Assembly (NCBI GenBank): GCA_033854175.1
Contig: JAWOKN010000018.1
Span: 68,341-132,340, forward strand
From: DATKPE01 sp033854175
GTDB lineage: Bacteria; Bacteroidota; Ignavibacteria; UBA10030; SZUA-254
Reading direction: 5' to 3'
DNA length: 64,000 nucleotides
In this document: positions 16,480-25,094 of the stretch, one piece after another
Layout of the letters: each line of letters opens with the position of its first letter
How positions within the stretch are numbered: the stretch's first letter is position 1
The notes under the pieces: model-generated
Database searches by the model: none
Told to the model about the DNA's origin: nothing
Seen by the model: only the letters and a program-made list of their open reading frames with translations
Program-made: the position numbers and the translations under genes

Positions 16480-18828
16480 TCATGGAGCGTTATCATCAGT
16501 TGTGTCTTCGGCGGTGGTGTCGGCATCTTCATCCGTCGTGTCCGTATCCTCATCCTGGACATCCTCCTCCTGCTCCTGACCGGCTTTCTGATTTTGTATC
16601 ACGGACTGGTTGGGAGGAATTTTCGGCGGAATGGCAGTTTTATCCGGTCTTGCACTCGGGATCTCTTCCTTGGGTTTCATGAGATCCTTGAGAGTCTCCG
16701 GATTCTCCTTCACGGCAAGTTTCGGCCTGACGATGGATGCGTAGATGCTTGTCGAATCGGTCTTCAGAATCTTTTTGTACCACACAGCCGCGCTGTCATT
16801 GTTACCGAGTGTATTCTCGTAAATCCAGCCGACAGCATATGCGGCCTTCGACGAGAGAGCGTCACGGGGCTGTAGCGAGGCGATCTCCTTGAACTTCCGG
16901 AGCGCTTCGTCGGTCCGGCCGGCAATGAGCGTGCTCTCGGCTGTCGTGTATTTCATGGCAACCGGGGCTATCGTCGTATCGCTGATGTTCACACCCCCCG
17001 TCAGTGATTTCAACTTTCGGCCATACTCGGTGGCAGGGTACCGCGCCAGGATGATTTTATCGAGCGAGTCAGCTTTGCCGGAGTCGGCTGTCGTGCGGTA
17101 GACCTCGGCCAGAGCATAGTATGTCCGCGGAACGTAGCGGGATGTCGGATAATCATCGAGAATCTTCAAATACCAGTACTTCGCGGAATCGGGATCGTTG
17201 AGCTCGAGATAGAAGAGCGCGCCAAGCTCATAATATGACTGGGCGAGAAGCGAGTGGACGGAATCGACCGTGACACTGAGCATCTGGCCGGACGACCGCT
17301 GCTTCCCCAACCGCCGCAGGGAATCAGCCCTGGCTGAGTGTGATGTATCGTTTGGCGATAAGGAGGCTTCCGCAGGCGCCAGAGTATCATCATCATCATT
17401 GACGAGATCCCTGTCCATATGCCTCCGCTGATACTCCTCGCTTCCTCCCCCGGCGGGAAATACCGATGGCGATGGATATCCCGGATTCACCCCCTCGGGC
17501 GGCCGGAAACCGGGCGTCAGCCGGCGGTCGGCTGCCATCAGTTCACTTTCGAGAGATGCGGTCTCCGTCGACGGAGGTATCGTTACGGTGTCGGTCAGGG
17601 CAAGAACCGTGTCCGAGGAATCCTTGTGAATGGCCGAATTGAACCGGTAGACAGCATCATTCAAGAGCGCGTACCGGTTAAAATCGGTTGTTTTCCGTTC
17701 CACCTGCGGAGCGATCACCGGGGCGGAGTTCTCAAGTTTTGCCTTGGTGTAAAACATCCTCGCCCGCTTGAAATCATGCGCGACCTTTTCGTAATACCGC
17801 GCCCGGCGGTACATGCTCTGCGTTGATGCCTCGGTGTGCTTGTACGCGGTGTCGATCAGATCATAGATCGGAAACGCCGTGGCGGTGTCCCCTGCGGTCA
17901 GATAGGCCGTCGCAATCTCCAGGTTGACCAAGCCGTGTTGCTCCGGTTTTAACGGCTCATCATTCAGCTGATTGAGGACGGTCAGCGCCTTGTCCTGATG
18001 ACTGCTGGATGTGAACATCACACCGGCCCGCAGCCTTGAGCGGAATTCTAGGTCAAAAGTCGGGCCGAATTTCATCACCCGCATGTAGGCATCCGCGGCC
18101 TTTTCTTTGTCACCAAGCTGCTCCAGAACCTGAGCGTACTGGAACTGTGCGAAGGATCTCATCGCGTCATCACCCTGAACCTCCACGGCCAGCGCGTAGG
18201 TCTGCGCCGCCTGATCGTACTCCTTCCGGTCGACGTAGATCTGTGCCTGGAGCATCAACGATTCGAGAAGCTGGTCGTTTCTTCCCTCGGCCCGCAGATC
18301 CGGAAAAAGCTCCTTCAGGATATTCAGCGCTTCATCCTGATTTTTCTGGTGGTACTGCGCCTTGGCCATCCATAATCTGGCGTCAAACCTCTTATCGCTC
18401 TCAGGAAAATTGTCGAGCAATTCCCTGAACTTCCGTATCGCTGATTCCTCCTCCCCCTTGTATTCATATGACTGGCCAATCATGAGAATCGCCGCCGGGA
18501 TCCACTTGGTCGTCGAATAATATTGAATCAATTTCGAGCACTTCGTAATGACACTGTCAAACTTCTTGTCCGTCGAGGGCGAGATGTTGTAGGGTGCAAA
18601 ATAATTGGTGTCCCGGTCCTTCTGCGGGCTCTGAAGGACCTCCTTCACCGATTCATCGAACAATCTTTTTGAGTTGTAATATGTGTTGAAGTACCCGGTG
18701 AGATCGCGATAGAAGGAACAGCCGTCGATGGTGAGAAAAAGCGCACTAATCAGTATGGCTAATCGAAGCAGGACGGTTCGGTTAAATACCAGACTCCTCA
18801 TGATGGATATAGAACCAACGGGCATCAT
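16480..18828 (-). CDS. Tetratricopeptide lipoprotein, PorW/SprE-like (type IX secretion/gliding associated)
   Basis: The 782-residue protein begins with a hydrophobic signal ending in a Cys (ALFLTIDGC), so it is probably a lipoprotein. The next stretch FYRDLTGYFNTYYNSKRLFDES resembles the start of PorW/SprE proteins, which in Bacteroidota are needed for type IX secretion. Tetratricopeptide-like helical repeats fill about residues 85-390 and 520-720 (AILMIGQSYEYKGEEESAIR; LGALFYLELNDPDSAKYWY). The tail is very acidic and Thr-rich. Starts at 18828 and 18801 are both possible; the later one gives a more compact signal peptide. The family call is moderate: repeats are easy to see, orthology is not. 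Confidence 0.7.
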   Translation of the reverse strand: MMPVGSISIMRSLVFNRTVLLRLAILISALFLTIDGCSFYRDLTGYFNTYYNSKRLFDESVKEVLQSPQKDRDTNYFAPYNISPSTDKKFDSVITKCSKLIQYYSTTKWIPAAILMIGQSYEYKGEEESAIRKFRELLDNFPESDKRFDARLWMAKAQYHQKNQDEALNILKELFPDLRAEGRNDQLLESLMLQAQIYVDRKEYDQAAQTYALAVEVQGDDAMRSFAQFQYAQVLEQLGDKEKAADAYMRVMKFGPTFDLEFRSRLRAGVMFTSSSHQDKALTVLNQLNDEPLKPEQHGLVNLEIATAYLTAGDTATAFPIYDLIDTAYKHTEASTQSMYRRARYYEKVAHDFKRARMFYTKAKLENSAPVIAPQVERKTTDFNRYALLNDAVYRFNSAIHKDSSDTVLALTDTVTIPPSTETASLESELMAADRRLTPGFRPPEGVNPGYPSPSVFPAGGGSEEYQRRHMDRDLVNDDDDTLAPAEASLSPNDTSHSARADSLRRLGKQRSSGQMLSVTVDSVHSLLAQSYYELGALFYLELNDPDSAKYWYLKILDDYPTSRYVPRTYYALAEVYRTTADSGKADSLDKIILARYPATEYGRKLKSLTGGVNISDTTIAPVAMKYTTAESTLIAGRTDEALRKFKEIASLQPRDALSSKAAYAVGWIYENTLGNNDSAAVWYKKILKTDSTSIYASIVRPKLAVKENPETLKDLMKPKEEIPSARPDKTAIPPKIPPNQSVIQNQKAGQEQEEDVQDEDTDTTDEDADTTAEDTTDDNAP

Positions 18829-18957
18829 TGGTGATATATCATGATAATGAAAAAGCCTGCAAAATGCAAAGGAAAATGGAGACCGGACAGGATCTCTGGC
18901 GTGATGAGGCCCGCGGATGGTTCAAAGATGCGCCAACAGGGGACCGAACACGCACAT

Positions 18958-19671
18958 TTATGATCCGGCGGGAGCATAATCGCCGGGACCGCACGCATCA
19001 GCACCCCGATCAGGATTCGTCCACGTCACGTATACCATCCGCTTCTTCTTGACGCCTGCGCCGAATTCAACGTGCTGTAACCTGATGTCCGGCAATGTGC
19101 CGAAATGCCTGTCCAGAGTGCCCGACTCACGCTCGAGATAGCTCACCAGACAATGCCGTCCGAGTGATGAAAGCTTCCGGATTGCAGCGGGTACCTCCTT
19201 GATGTAGTAGAGTGTCTCGGCACAGATCACCAGATCAAACTTTCCCTCAGGCTGAAACTTCTCCAGGCTGTTCACCACGTATGTCGGCCCGGGATTGCGC
19301 ATCTTCGCCCGCTGAATTGCTGTCGGGCTCACATCGACTGCCGTGACATTCCGGCAGACCGTCGCAAGCTTCTGCGTAAAAATCCCTTCGGCGCATCCAA
19401 TTTCGCAGACACTCTCATGCGGTAAACTCTGCACCTGTTCGAACAGGAACTGGAGACGCTGTTGCTCGTAATGCGACGATTCGAAGTTCCAGGGATCCCG
19501 CATCGCCTGAAATATCCTCTCAAGTTCCTCGTGATCATCCGTGTACCAGCCGGTACGGAATCTGGATACCCTCGTCATGGTTTTAATCAGCGGACGGATC
19601 GATGATGCCCGTTCCGTGATATATTGCCCCGCCAAGAAAAGAAGATCCAGCTTAAAGTTAAAGTTGATCAT
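18958..19671 (-). CDS. SAM-dependent methyltransferase (NodS-like)
   Basis: The 237-residue protein has a class I methyltransferase core: motif I VCEIGCAEGIFTQKLA, motif II region NVTAVDVSPTAIQRA, and motif IV region KFDLVICAETLYYI. The layout, with a helical N-terminal lead (DPWNFESSHYEQQR) and the Glu-Thr-Leu-Tyr-Tyr stretch, resembles the NodS/SAM-methyltransferase family that acts on sugars or small acceptors. The substrate is not predictable. It stands about 130 bases upstream of the PorW-like gene on the same strand and is divergent from the barrel gene at 19845. Confidence 0.8.
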   Translation of the reverse strand: MINFNFKLDLLFLAGQYITERASSIRPLIKTMTRVSRFRTGWYTDDHEELERIFQAMRDPWNFESSHYEQQRLQFLFEQVQSLPHESVCEIGCAEGIFTQKLATVCRNVTAVDVSPTAIQRAKMRNPGPTYVVNSLEKFQPEGKFDLVICAETLYYIKEVPAAIRKLSSLGRHCLVSYLERESGTLDRHFGTLPDIRLQHVEFGAGVKKKRMVYVTWTNPDRGADACGPGDYAPAGS

Positions 19672-19775
19672 GGCTCAACAAATTCCTTGCCGATATCGCT
19701 ACAACCGGGTTTTGTGCTGAATGACGGCACAAGATACTTCAGAAATGCATAGAATCCAAATTTTGCTCACACATT

Positions 19776-19804
19776 TTGTTTCAGGGAGATGAATTTTGTA
19801 TATT
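19776..19804 (+). promoter_or_regulatory. Promoter of the TonB-receptor-like barrel gene
   Basis: TTGTTT (19776-19781) and TATATT (19799-19804) are 17 bases apart, with start of transcription about 35 bases before the ATG at 19845. The -10 is good, the -35 weak. Confidence 0.45.
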
Positions 19805-19844
19805 TGACGGTATTCTTCACCCTGAAAACCACAGGCGGATCCCC

Positions 19845-22322
19845 ATGACGAACGCGAGTGTAACATGCTGGTATCTTCTCCTGTCGAACCTGTTTCTTTT
19901 CCCCGCATTTGCACAACAGGATGCCGATCGCGACGACGACGATTTCAACCGCAGGGCCCAGATTGCCATCACGGGCCGGATCATCGACAAAGCAACCGAC
20001 AAACCGATCGAGTATGCAAACATCCGGGTTTGCTCGGCCAGAGACTCGTCGCTCGTAACAGGCACGGTATCAAAAATGGACGGGTCGTTCTCCCTCCCGA
20101 CCCTTCCTGCCGGAAGTTACTTCGTGGATATCAGGTTTATGGGGTATCTGCGGAAACTCATACCCGTGGAGATTACGACACGGGCATCGACACCCCTCGA
20201 CCTCGGCCGGATCATCATTGAACCCGATCCCCTTCAATTCAAGGAAATCGTCGTCGAAGGCAACCGGACCCCGATTTCGTACCAGATCGATAAGAAGGTC
20301 ATCGACGTCGGGAAGATGCAGACGGTTATTTCAGGAACTGCCGCCGATGTCCTCCAGAATGTTCCATCGGTCACAGTCGATCTGGAGGGAAACGTGAGCC
20401 TGCGCGGGAGCACGAACTTCACCGTCCTTATCGACGGACGACCGACGGTACTCGCAGCACAGGACGCGCTGCAGCAGATCCCCGCAACGTCCATCCAGAC
20501 GATCGAAATCATCACCAATCCGTCAGCGAAGTACGATCCCGAAGGCACATCGGGCATCGTGAACATCCTGATCAAGAAGAATCGTGAACGCGGCCTGAGC
20601 GGCGTGGCAAATACAACCGCCGGCGTCTATGAATCGTACGGGGGCGATTTTTTTTCCCAGTACCGGACCGAATCGTTCACCATCCTCGTGGGCGGGAACT
20701 ATAACAGACGAAATTTCCCCGGCACGAGCCGCTCCGAGAACTCGTACTCGGGGACCGATCTCACCAGCTTTCTCAATTCGAGCGGGACCAACGAATCACA
20801 ACACGAAGGTTCGGGTTTCCGCAGCTCGGTGGAATTCAACGCCACCCAATCTACACTCCTGACGGCCGGGGGACGACTCGGCCACCGGGGGGGCGTGCAG
20901 ACCAATCACCTGTGGTATTCCGAATGGTCGGCCGCGAACCCCCTGACGAATACGTATACGGGTGCGGGGAGTTTCGACCGCGGTGGCGACTTCTATGAAG
21001 CGAACTTTTCCGTGCTCCAGCGTTTTAACCGGTCCGGCCATGAACTCACGGCCGAGGGAAACTTCGGATACGACGAGGACAACGAATCGTCCGTGACAAC
21101 CGAGCAAAGCGGCGCTCAGCTTACGGGCGGTGAACGCCTGGATAACAACGGTCCGGCACGCGAGTTTGAGGGGAGGGTCGACTATACGCTGCCATTCTCG
21201 GAAGACAGGAAATTCGAATCGGGGTATGAGGGCCAGGCCGAGCTTTCGGAGGAGCATAACACGATCTTCCAGTTCAACACGACCCTGCAGCGGTTTGATG
21301 CCCAGCCGCAATTCAACTATTCCGTGAAATACCGGAACAGCGACCACGCCTTGTACTCGACATACTCTGATAAATTCCTGGGCGTCGGCCTGCAGGCGGG
21401 GCTCCGCACCGAATATACGTACCGTTCGGTCATCCTCGACCGAGAACAACAGCGCTTCACCATCGATCGGTGGGACCTGTTCCCCACACTGCACGCCTCC
21501 ATGAAACTCAGTGAATTCACACAGGCAATGGCAAGCTATACACGCCGGATCCAGAGGCCTCATGGCTGGGAAATGGAACCCTATATCGTCTGGACCGACG
21601 CGAACAATGTGCGGAAAGGCAACCCTGGACTTCAGCCCCAGTTCATCGACTCCTACGAAGCCGGCATCCACACCATGGTGCTCGGTGCCACCCTGTCGGC
21701 GGATGGGTACTACCGGATGGTCCACAACAAGATCGAGCGCATCAAGTCCGTCTACCAGCCGGGTGTCACCCTCACCTCAATGGGGAATATCGGCCGCGAC
21801 CGGTCAATCGGCAGCGAGTACATGCTGATCCTCGACCCGTTCAAACCCTGGAACGTCAATCTCATGGCCAACCTCTACGACTACCGCGTGACCGGAGTTC
21901 TCCCCGACGGCGGTTTTGAACGGTCAAGCTTTAACTGGAACGCACGATGGAATAACGTGATCAAGTTTGACCCTTCCACCCAGCTCCAGGTAAACCTCAA
22001 TTACAACAGTCCAACAATCTCTTCGCAGGGGCGAAGTGAGGATTTCTTTTCAGTGGATCTGGCCGCCAAACGATCGCTGTTCGACCGCTTCCTGACAGTC
22101 ACCCTGCAGGTCCGCGACCTGTTCGGGACCGCGGTAATGGAAAACACCTCACAGGGGACCGACTTCTATAGCTATTCCTATGCGAAACGTGATGCTCCCC
22201 TGGTGATGCTCAACCTCCGGTGGAACTTTAACACGTTCGAACAGGATGAGAGGGACGATCGGGAGAAGGGGAGGCAGGGAGAGGACCAGAACGGATCTGA
22301 AGGCGATTCGAGAGGAGACTGA
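19845..22322 (+). CDS. TonB-dependent-receptor-like outer-membrane protein with carboxypeptidase-regulatory N-domain
   Basis: The product of about 825 residues has a signal peptide, a carboxypeptidase-regulatory-like domain at about residues 40-125 (ITGRIIDKATDKPIEYANIR), a plug domain at about 135-250 (DVLQNVPSVTVDLEGNVSLR, VLIDGRPTVL, NPSAKYDPEGTSGIVNI) and a large barrel. This is the outer-membrane beta-barrel 3 type widespread in Bacteroidota. The frame is open 23 codons further upstream, but the ATG at 19845 begins the signal peptide and lies behind a promoter. The C-terminal tail is rich in Glu, Asp and Arg rather than ending on an aromatic residue, which is unusual for a barrel. No substrate gene is adjacent, so cargo is unknown. 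Confidence 0.9.
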   Translation: MTNASVTCWYLLLSNLFLFPAFAQQDADRDDDDFNRRAQIAITGRIIDKATDKPIEYANIRVCSARDSSLVTGTVSKMDGSFSLPTLPAGSYFVDIRFMGYLRKLIPVEITTRASTPLDLGRIIIEPDPLQFKEIVVEGNRTPISYQIDKKVIDVGKMQTVISGTAADVLQNVPSVTVDLEGNVSLRGSTNFTVLIDGRPTVLAAQDALQQIPATSIQTIEIITNPSAKYDPEGTSGIVNILIKKNRERGLSGVANTTAGVYESYGGDFFSQYRTESFTILVGGNYNRRNFPGTSRSENSYSGTDLTSFLNSSGTNESQHEGSGFRSSVEFNATQSTLLTAGGRLGHRGGVQTNHLWYSEWSAANPLTNTYTGAGSFDRGGDFYEANFSVLQRFNRSGHELTAEGNFGYDEDNESSVTTEQSGAQLTGGERLDNNGPAREFEGRVDYTLPFSEDRKFESGYEGQAELSEEHNTIFQFNTTLQRFDAQPQFNYSVKYRNSDHALYSTYSDKFLGVGLQAGLRTEYTYRSVILDREQQRFTIDRWDLFPTLHASMKLSEFTQAMASYTRRIQRPHGWEMEPYIVWTDANNVRKGNPGLQPQFIDSYEAGIHTMVLGATLSADGYYRMVHNKIERIKSVYQPGVTLTSMGNIGRDRSIGSEYMLILDPFKPWNVNLMANLYDYRVTGVLPDGGFERSSFNWNARWNNVIKFDPSTQLQVNLNYNSPTISSQGRSEDFFSVDLAAKRSLFDRFLTVTLQVRDLFGTAVMENTSQGTDFYSYSYAKRDAPLVMLNLRWNFNTFEQDERDDREKGRQGEDQNGSEGDSRGD

Positions 22323-22502
22323 CCACCCCCACCCCTAGCCATGGTTCGCACCGGATGGAGGTACAAAGGTTTTGAACCCCGGACCCGCGTAGGGATCCTT
22401 CAGAAACATAGCGCTCCTTAGTATCGTGAAGGGACGTTCCCTCCCCCCGTGCGCGGGAAGAACAGTTCGATACTCACCCCGGCAACGCTACCCAGGCCGT
22501 CA

Positions 22503-24512
22503 TCAGACGCGGATGGGTAAAATGACAACCGGAACCCCTTCCTGATAAAACCGGCTCTGAATGGCAAACACCGTATAGTTATGGAGCAACCGTGTGATAA
22601 ATGATTCCTTCCGGAAGACGAGCTGCCCGCCGAAAAATACCGCCCCGGGGAATTTCTTCAAGATTTCCTTCGACAAATTCGATATTTCTTCCACCGCATC
22701 AATACCGACTGCCGTGAAGCCTTCCGCATAATACCCGTTGCGCCGCATGTACTGGATGTATTTATCGACGTCGGACCGGACGGAATCCTGCAGGCGTTCC
22801 ACCTCCCTGGAGCCCTTGAAATTCCCCGCATCGACGATGCCGGCCTCGATGAACACATAATTCTTGTACATGTCCCCAAAATACCGTATCGCACTGAACA
22901 GGGTGTGCAAACCCAGTCCATTGAATCCGTTGACCATTATAACCGCGGTCTTTGACCTCGGGTTAAATTGGACCTCGGGTTTCGGATTTTTGATGTCTCC
23001 GGGAACAAATACTTCATCGGTTGTCTGCACAACATGGGCAAGATCATCCAGCCTGCGCAGCATTTTCTGGGTCTCGTTGTAATGACGCTTGATCAGAAGC
23101 ACCACGGCAACCAGCATTCCTGTCACAAGCAGCGTTATCCAGCCGCCTTCATAGAATTTCAGGACGATGACGGAAAGCAGAATAAAAAGCGTCAGAATCA
23201 GACCGATGCCGTTTATCAGGAGTCTCCGGCGCCAGCGCTTCTCCTGTTTTCGCTCGAGCCACCAGTGCCGCACCATGCCGAGCTGGGAGAGGACGAATGT
23301 GATAAACACGTTGATGCTGTAGAGGACGACCAGAAATTGGACCGAGCCCCGCGTCGCGATCATCAGAATCGAGGCTCCGATGCCCATGATCAGGATGCCG
23401 TTCTGCGTAACGAGGCGATCGCTCAGTGTTGCGAAACGGGTCGGCATCCAACGGTCGAGTGCCATGTTGGAGAGAATACGCGGACCATCGATGAAGCCCG
23501 TCTGCGCGGCAACGGTGAGGAGTGCCGCCTCGGAGACAAGCGTGATGAGAACAAGATAGTATCCCCAGTGGCCGCCCCATTCGGCAGTCACCTTCCCGAA
23601 CAGGATTGCATTGAGCGTTTTTCCGGGCTGCGGTTGAACCTGATAGAACAGATAGGAAAACATCAGACCGAGGACAAGCAGCGAGAGGGAAATTGCCATG
23701 TAGCGCATCGTGTGTTTCGCTGTCTCAACTTTTGGATCGCGCAGGATCGGCAGACCGTTGCTCACCGCCTCAATACCGGTGTAGGTACCTGCCCCCATGC
23801 TGTATGCCCGGAGGATCAACATCACGACACCGAACATTCCGAGCTGTGAAACCGAATTTTGGAGCTCGGACCTCGTCGTTCCGACAACCACCGGCAGGTT
23901 CATGACATGAATACCCCACGCATAGCCTATCAGCACCACGTGAGTGAGAATGAATACAACAAAGATGGGGATAAGCGGCACAACCGACTCCCGTACACCA
24001 CGCATATTCAAAATGATGAGTAAGAGAAGCACGAGCACGGCAAATCCGAGCTTGTAGACATACCAGGCCGCCGGGAGAAAACTGAATAGTGCATCCGCGC
24101 CGCTTGCAATCGACAGCGTAATCGTGAGAATGTAGTCAATCAGAAGAGCACAGCCCGAGACCATCCCGATCTTTGGTGAAAGAAGCTTGCTCGCCACGAG
24201 ATAACCGCCCCCGCCGGAGGGAAACAACTCGATGATCTGGTAATAACTTGTACTGACGATAAAAATGGTAAACGCAGTTCCTAGCCCGACAAAAAGGCTG
24301 AGTGTGTAATGCCCCTGTAGTGCCCTGAATGCTTCCTCAGGACCGTAACTCGAAGAAGACATCCCATCGGCTCCCAGGGCCACCCACGCAAAGAACGCAA
24401 TGAGGGATATTTTATGGAACAGTGCCTTGTCGTGAGGACTCCGGGAAGATCCGATCAGGAGTTTCCTGAACCTTTTCGCAAACGGGAGTACCTCTTTTTG
24501 ATCCGTATTCAC
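22503..24512 (-). CDS. APC-superfamily permease, KimA-like (putative potassium or amino-acid transporter)
   Basis: The 669-residue protein has about 12 hydrophobic segments in residues 30-460 and a soluble C-terminal domain of about 180 residues. The stretch YQIIELFPSGGGGYLVASK, followed by LLIDYILTITLSIASGADAL, closely resembles KimA (YdaO) of Bacillus, a high-affinity potassium importer controlled by cyclic di-AMP, more than amino-acid carriers. Translation starts at a GTG. No riboswitch of the ydaO type was recognised in the 230-base leader. It lies downstream of the efflux operon but with a gap of 233 bases. Potassium transport is an inference from similarity. Confidence 0.75.
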   Translation of the reverse strand: MNTDQKEVLPFAKRFRKLLIGSSRSPHDKALFHKISLIAFFAWVALGADGMSSSSYGPEEAFRALQGHYTLSLFVGLGTAFTIFIVSTSYYQIIELFPSGGGGYLVASKLLSPKIGMVSGCALLIDYILTITLSIASGADALFSFLPAAWYVYKLGFAVLVLLLLIILNMRGVRESVVPLIPIFVVFILTHVVLIGYAWGIHVMNLPVVVGTTRSELQNSVSQLGMFGVVMLILRAYSMGAGTYTGIEAVSNGLPILRDPKVETAKHTMRYMAISLSLLVLGLMFSYLFYQVQPQPGKTLNAILFGKVTAEWGGHWGYYLVLITLVSEAALLTVAAQTGFIDGPRILSNMALDRWMPTRFATLSDRLVTQNGILIMGIGASILMIATRGSVQFLVVLYSINVFITFVLSQLGMVRHWWLERKQEKRWRRRLLINGIGLILTLFILLSVIVLKFYEGGWITLLVTGMLVAVVLLIKRHYNETQKMLRRLDDLAHVVQTTDEVFVPGDIKNPKPEVQFNPRSKTAVIMVNGFNGLGLHTLFSAIRYFGDMYKNYVFIEAGIVDAGNFKGSREVERLQDSVRSDVDKYIQYMRRNGYYAEGFTAVGIDAVEEISNLSKEILKKFPGAVFFGGQLVFRKESFITRLLHNYTVFAIQSRFYQEGVPVVILPIRV

Positions 24513-24593
24513 AGAAATTTAATGGCTGACTGCGACGCCGAATATGGCAAAAAGGAAGAATAGAATCAAATAACCTGTGCGTCCGCGATATCC

Positions 24594-24631
24594 TTCTCTC
24601 CGAAGGTGGGCATTCTGTTCACTGGAGAGAA
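24594..24631. repeat. Inverted repeat upstream of the permease
   Basis: TTCTCTCC (24594-24601) and GGAGAGAA (24624-24631) form an 8-bp stem with a 22-base loop between the PII-like gene and the permease. There is no T-run after it on either strand, so it is not a clear terminator; it may be a leader hairpin of the permease transcript. Confidence 0.4.
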
Positions 24632-24745
24632 TTCAGTGCCGTTTCAGCACGCCGGCAGGATAGACCCACCCGGCATGGCCCATGCGGGACATCCGGCGCT
24701 AGCTTCCTTCCCCCATCCCGGTCCGGCCGGCGATGCCGTGCTTCG

Positions 24746-25045
24746 TCAGATGATCCGCTCCAGCGGGCTCTGAAATAACCTGATCCGGTCGTCAGCACGG
24801 GTGATGTGCTCGTTGGCTTCGGATATCCTGCGGACAAGCTGTTCAAGTGCGGCGTCCTCCTGAAATGCGATCATCAGCACGGCATTGGTACCGGGGAAGC
24901 TGCGGGTGCCCAGATGAGGCTCGGTACCGTGGCCTTTCCCCTTCACCTGCTCCCAGCGTGTATAGTAGTCGATACTACTGGAGTCGAGCATCTCCATGAC
25001 CCGGGGTGTGAATACTTCGTTACAGATGAGAAAGACGATCTTCAT
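24746..25045 (-). CDS. Small PII-like protein at the end of the RND efflux operon
   Basis: The 99-residue protein starts at the ATG at 25045, preceded by AAGGAG; the frame extends upstream into the pump gene but that part is not family-like. The sequence (MKIVFLICNEVFTPRVMEML, then KGKGHGTEPHLGTRSFPGTN) fits the ferredoxin-like fold of PII/CutA-type trimers, with a short T-loop region between residues 35 and 55. PII-like proteins bind nucleotides or metabolites and regulate membrane transporters. Its place 49 bases after the RND pump gene suggests that it modulates the pump or senses a related signal; this is inference. Confidence 0.72.
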   Translation of the reverse strand: MKIVFLICNEVFTPRVMEMLDSSSIDYYTRWEQVKGKGHGTEPHLGTRSFPGTNAVLMIAFQEDAALEQLVRRISEANEHITRADDRIRLFQSPLERII

Positions 25046-25094
25046 GTGATTCTTCTCCTTCGTGACATCCTTGGTCAGCGTGCATGTGCAATTC

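Noticed and set aside
20796..21725. Minus-strand frame of 309 codons
   Set aside because: It lies wholly within the TonB-receptor-like gene and shows no family features.
24513..24745. Possible cyclic di-AMP (ydaO) riboswitch upstream of the KimA-like permease
   Set aside because: The region is GC-rich with a hairpin, but the conserved ydaO core strings were not found by eye.
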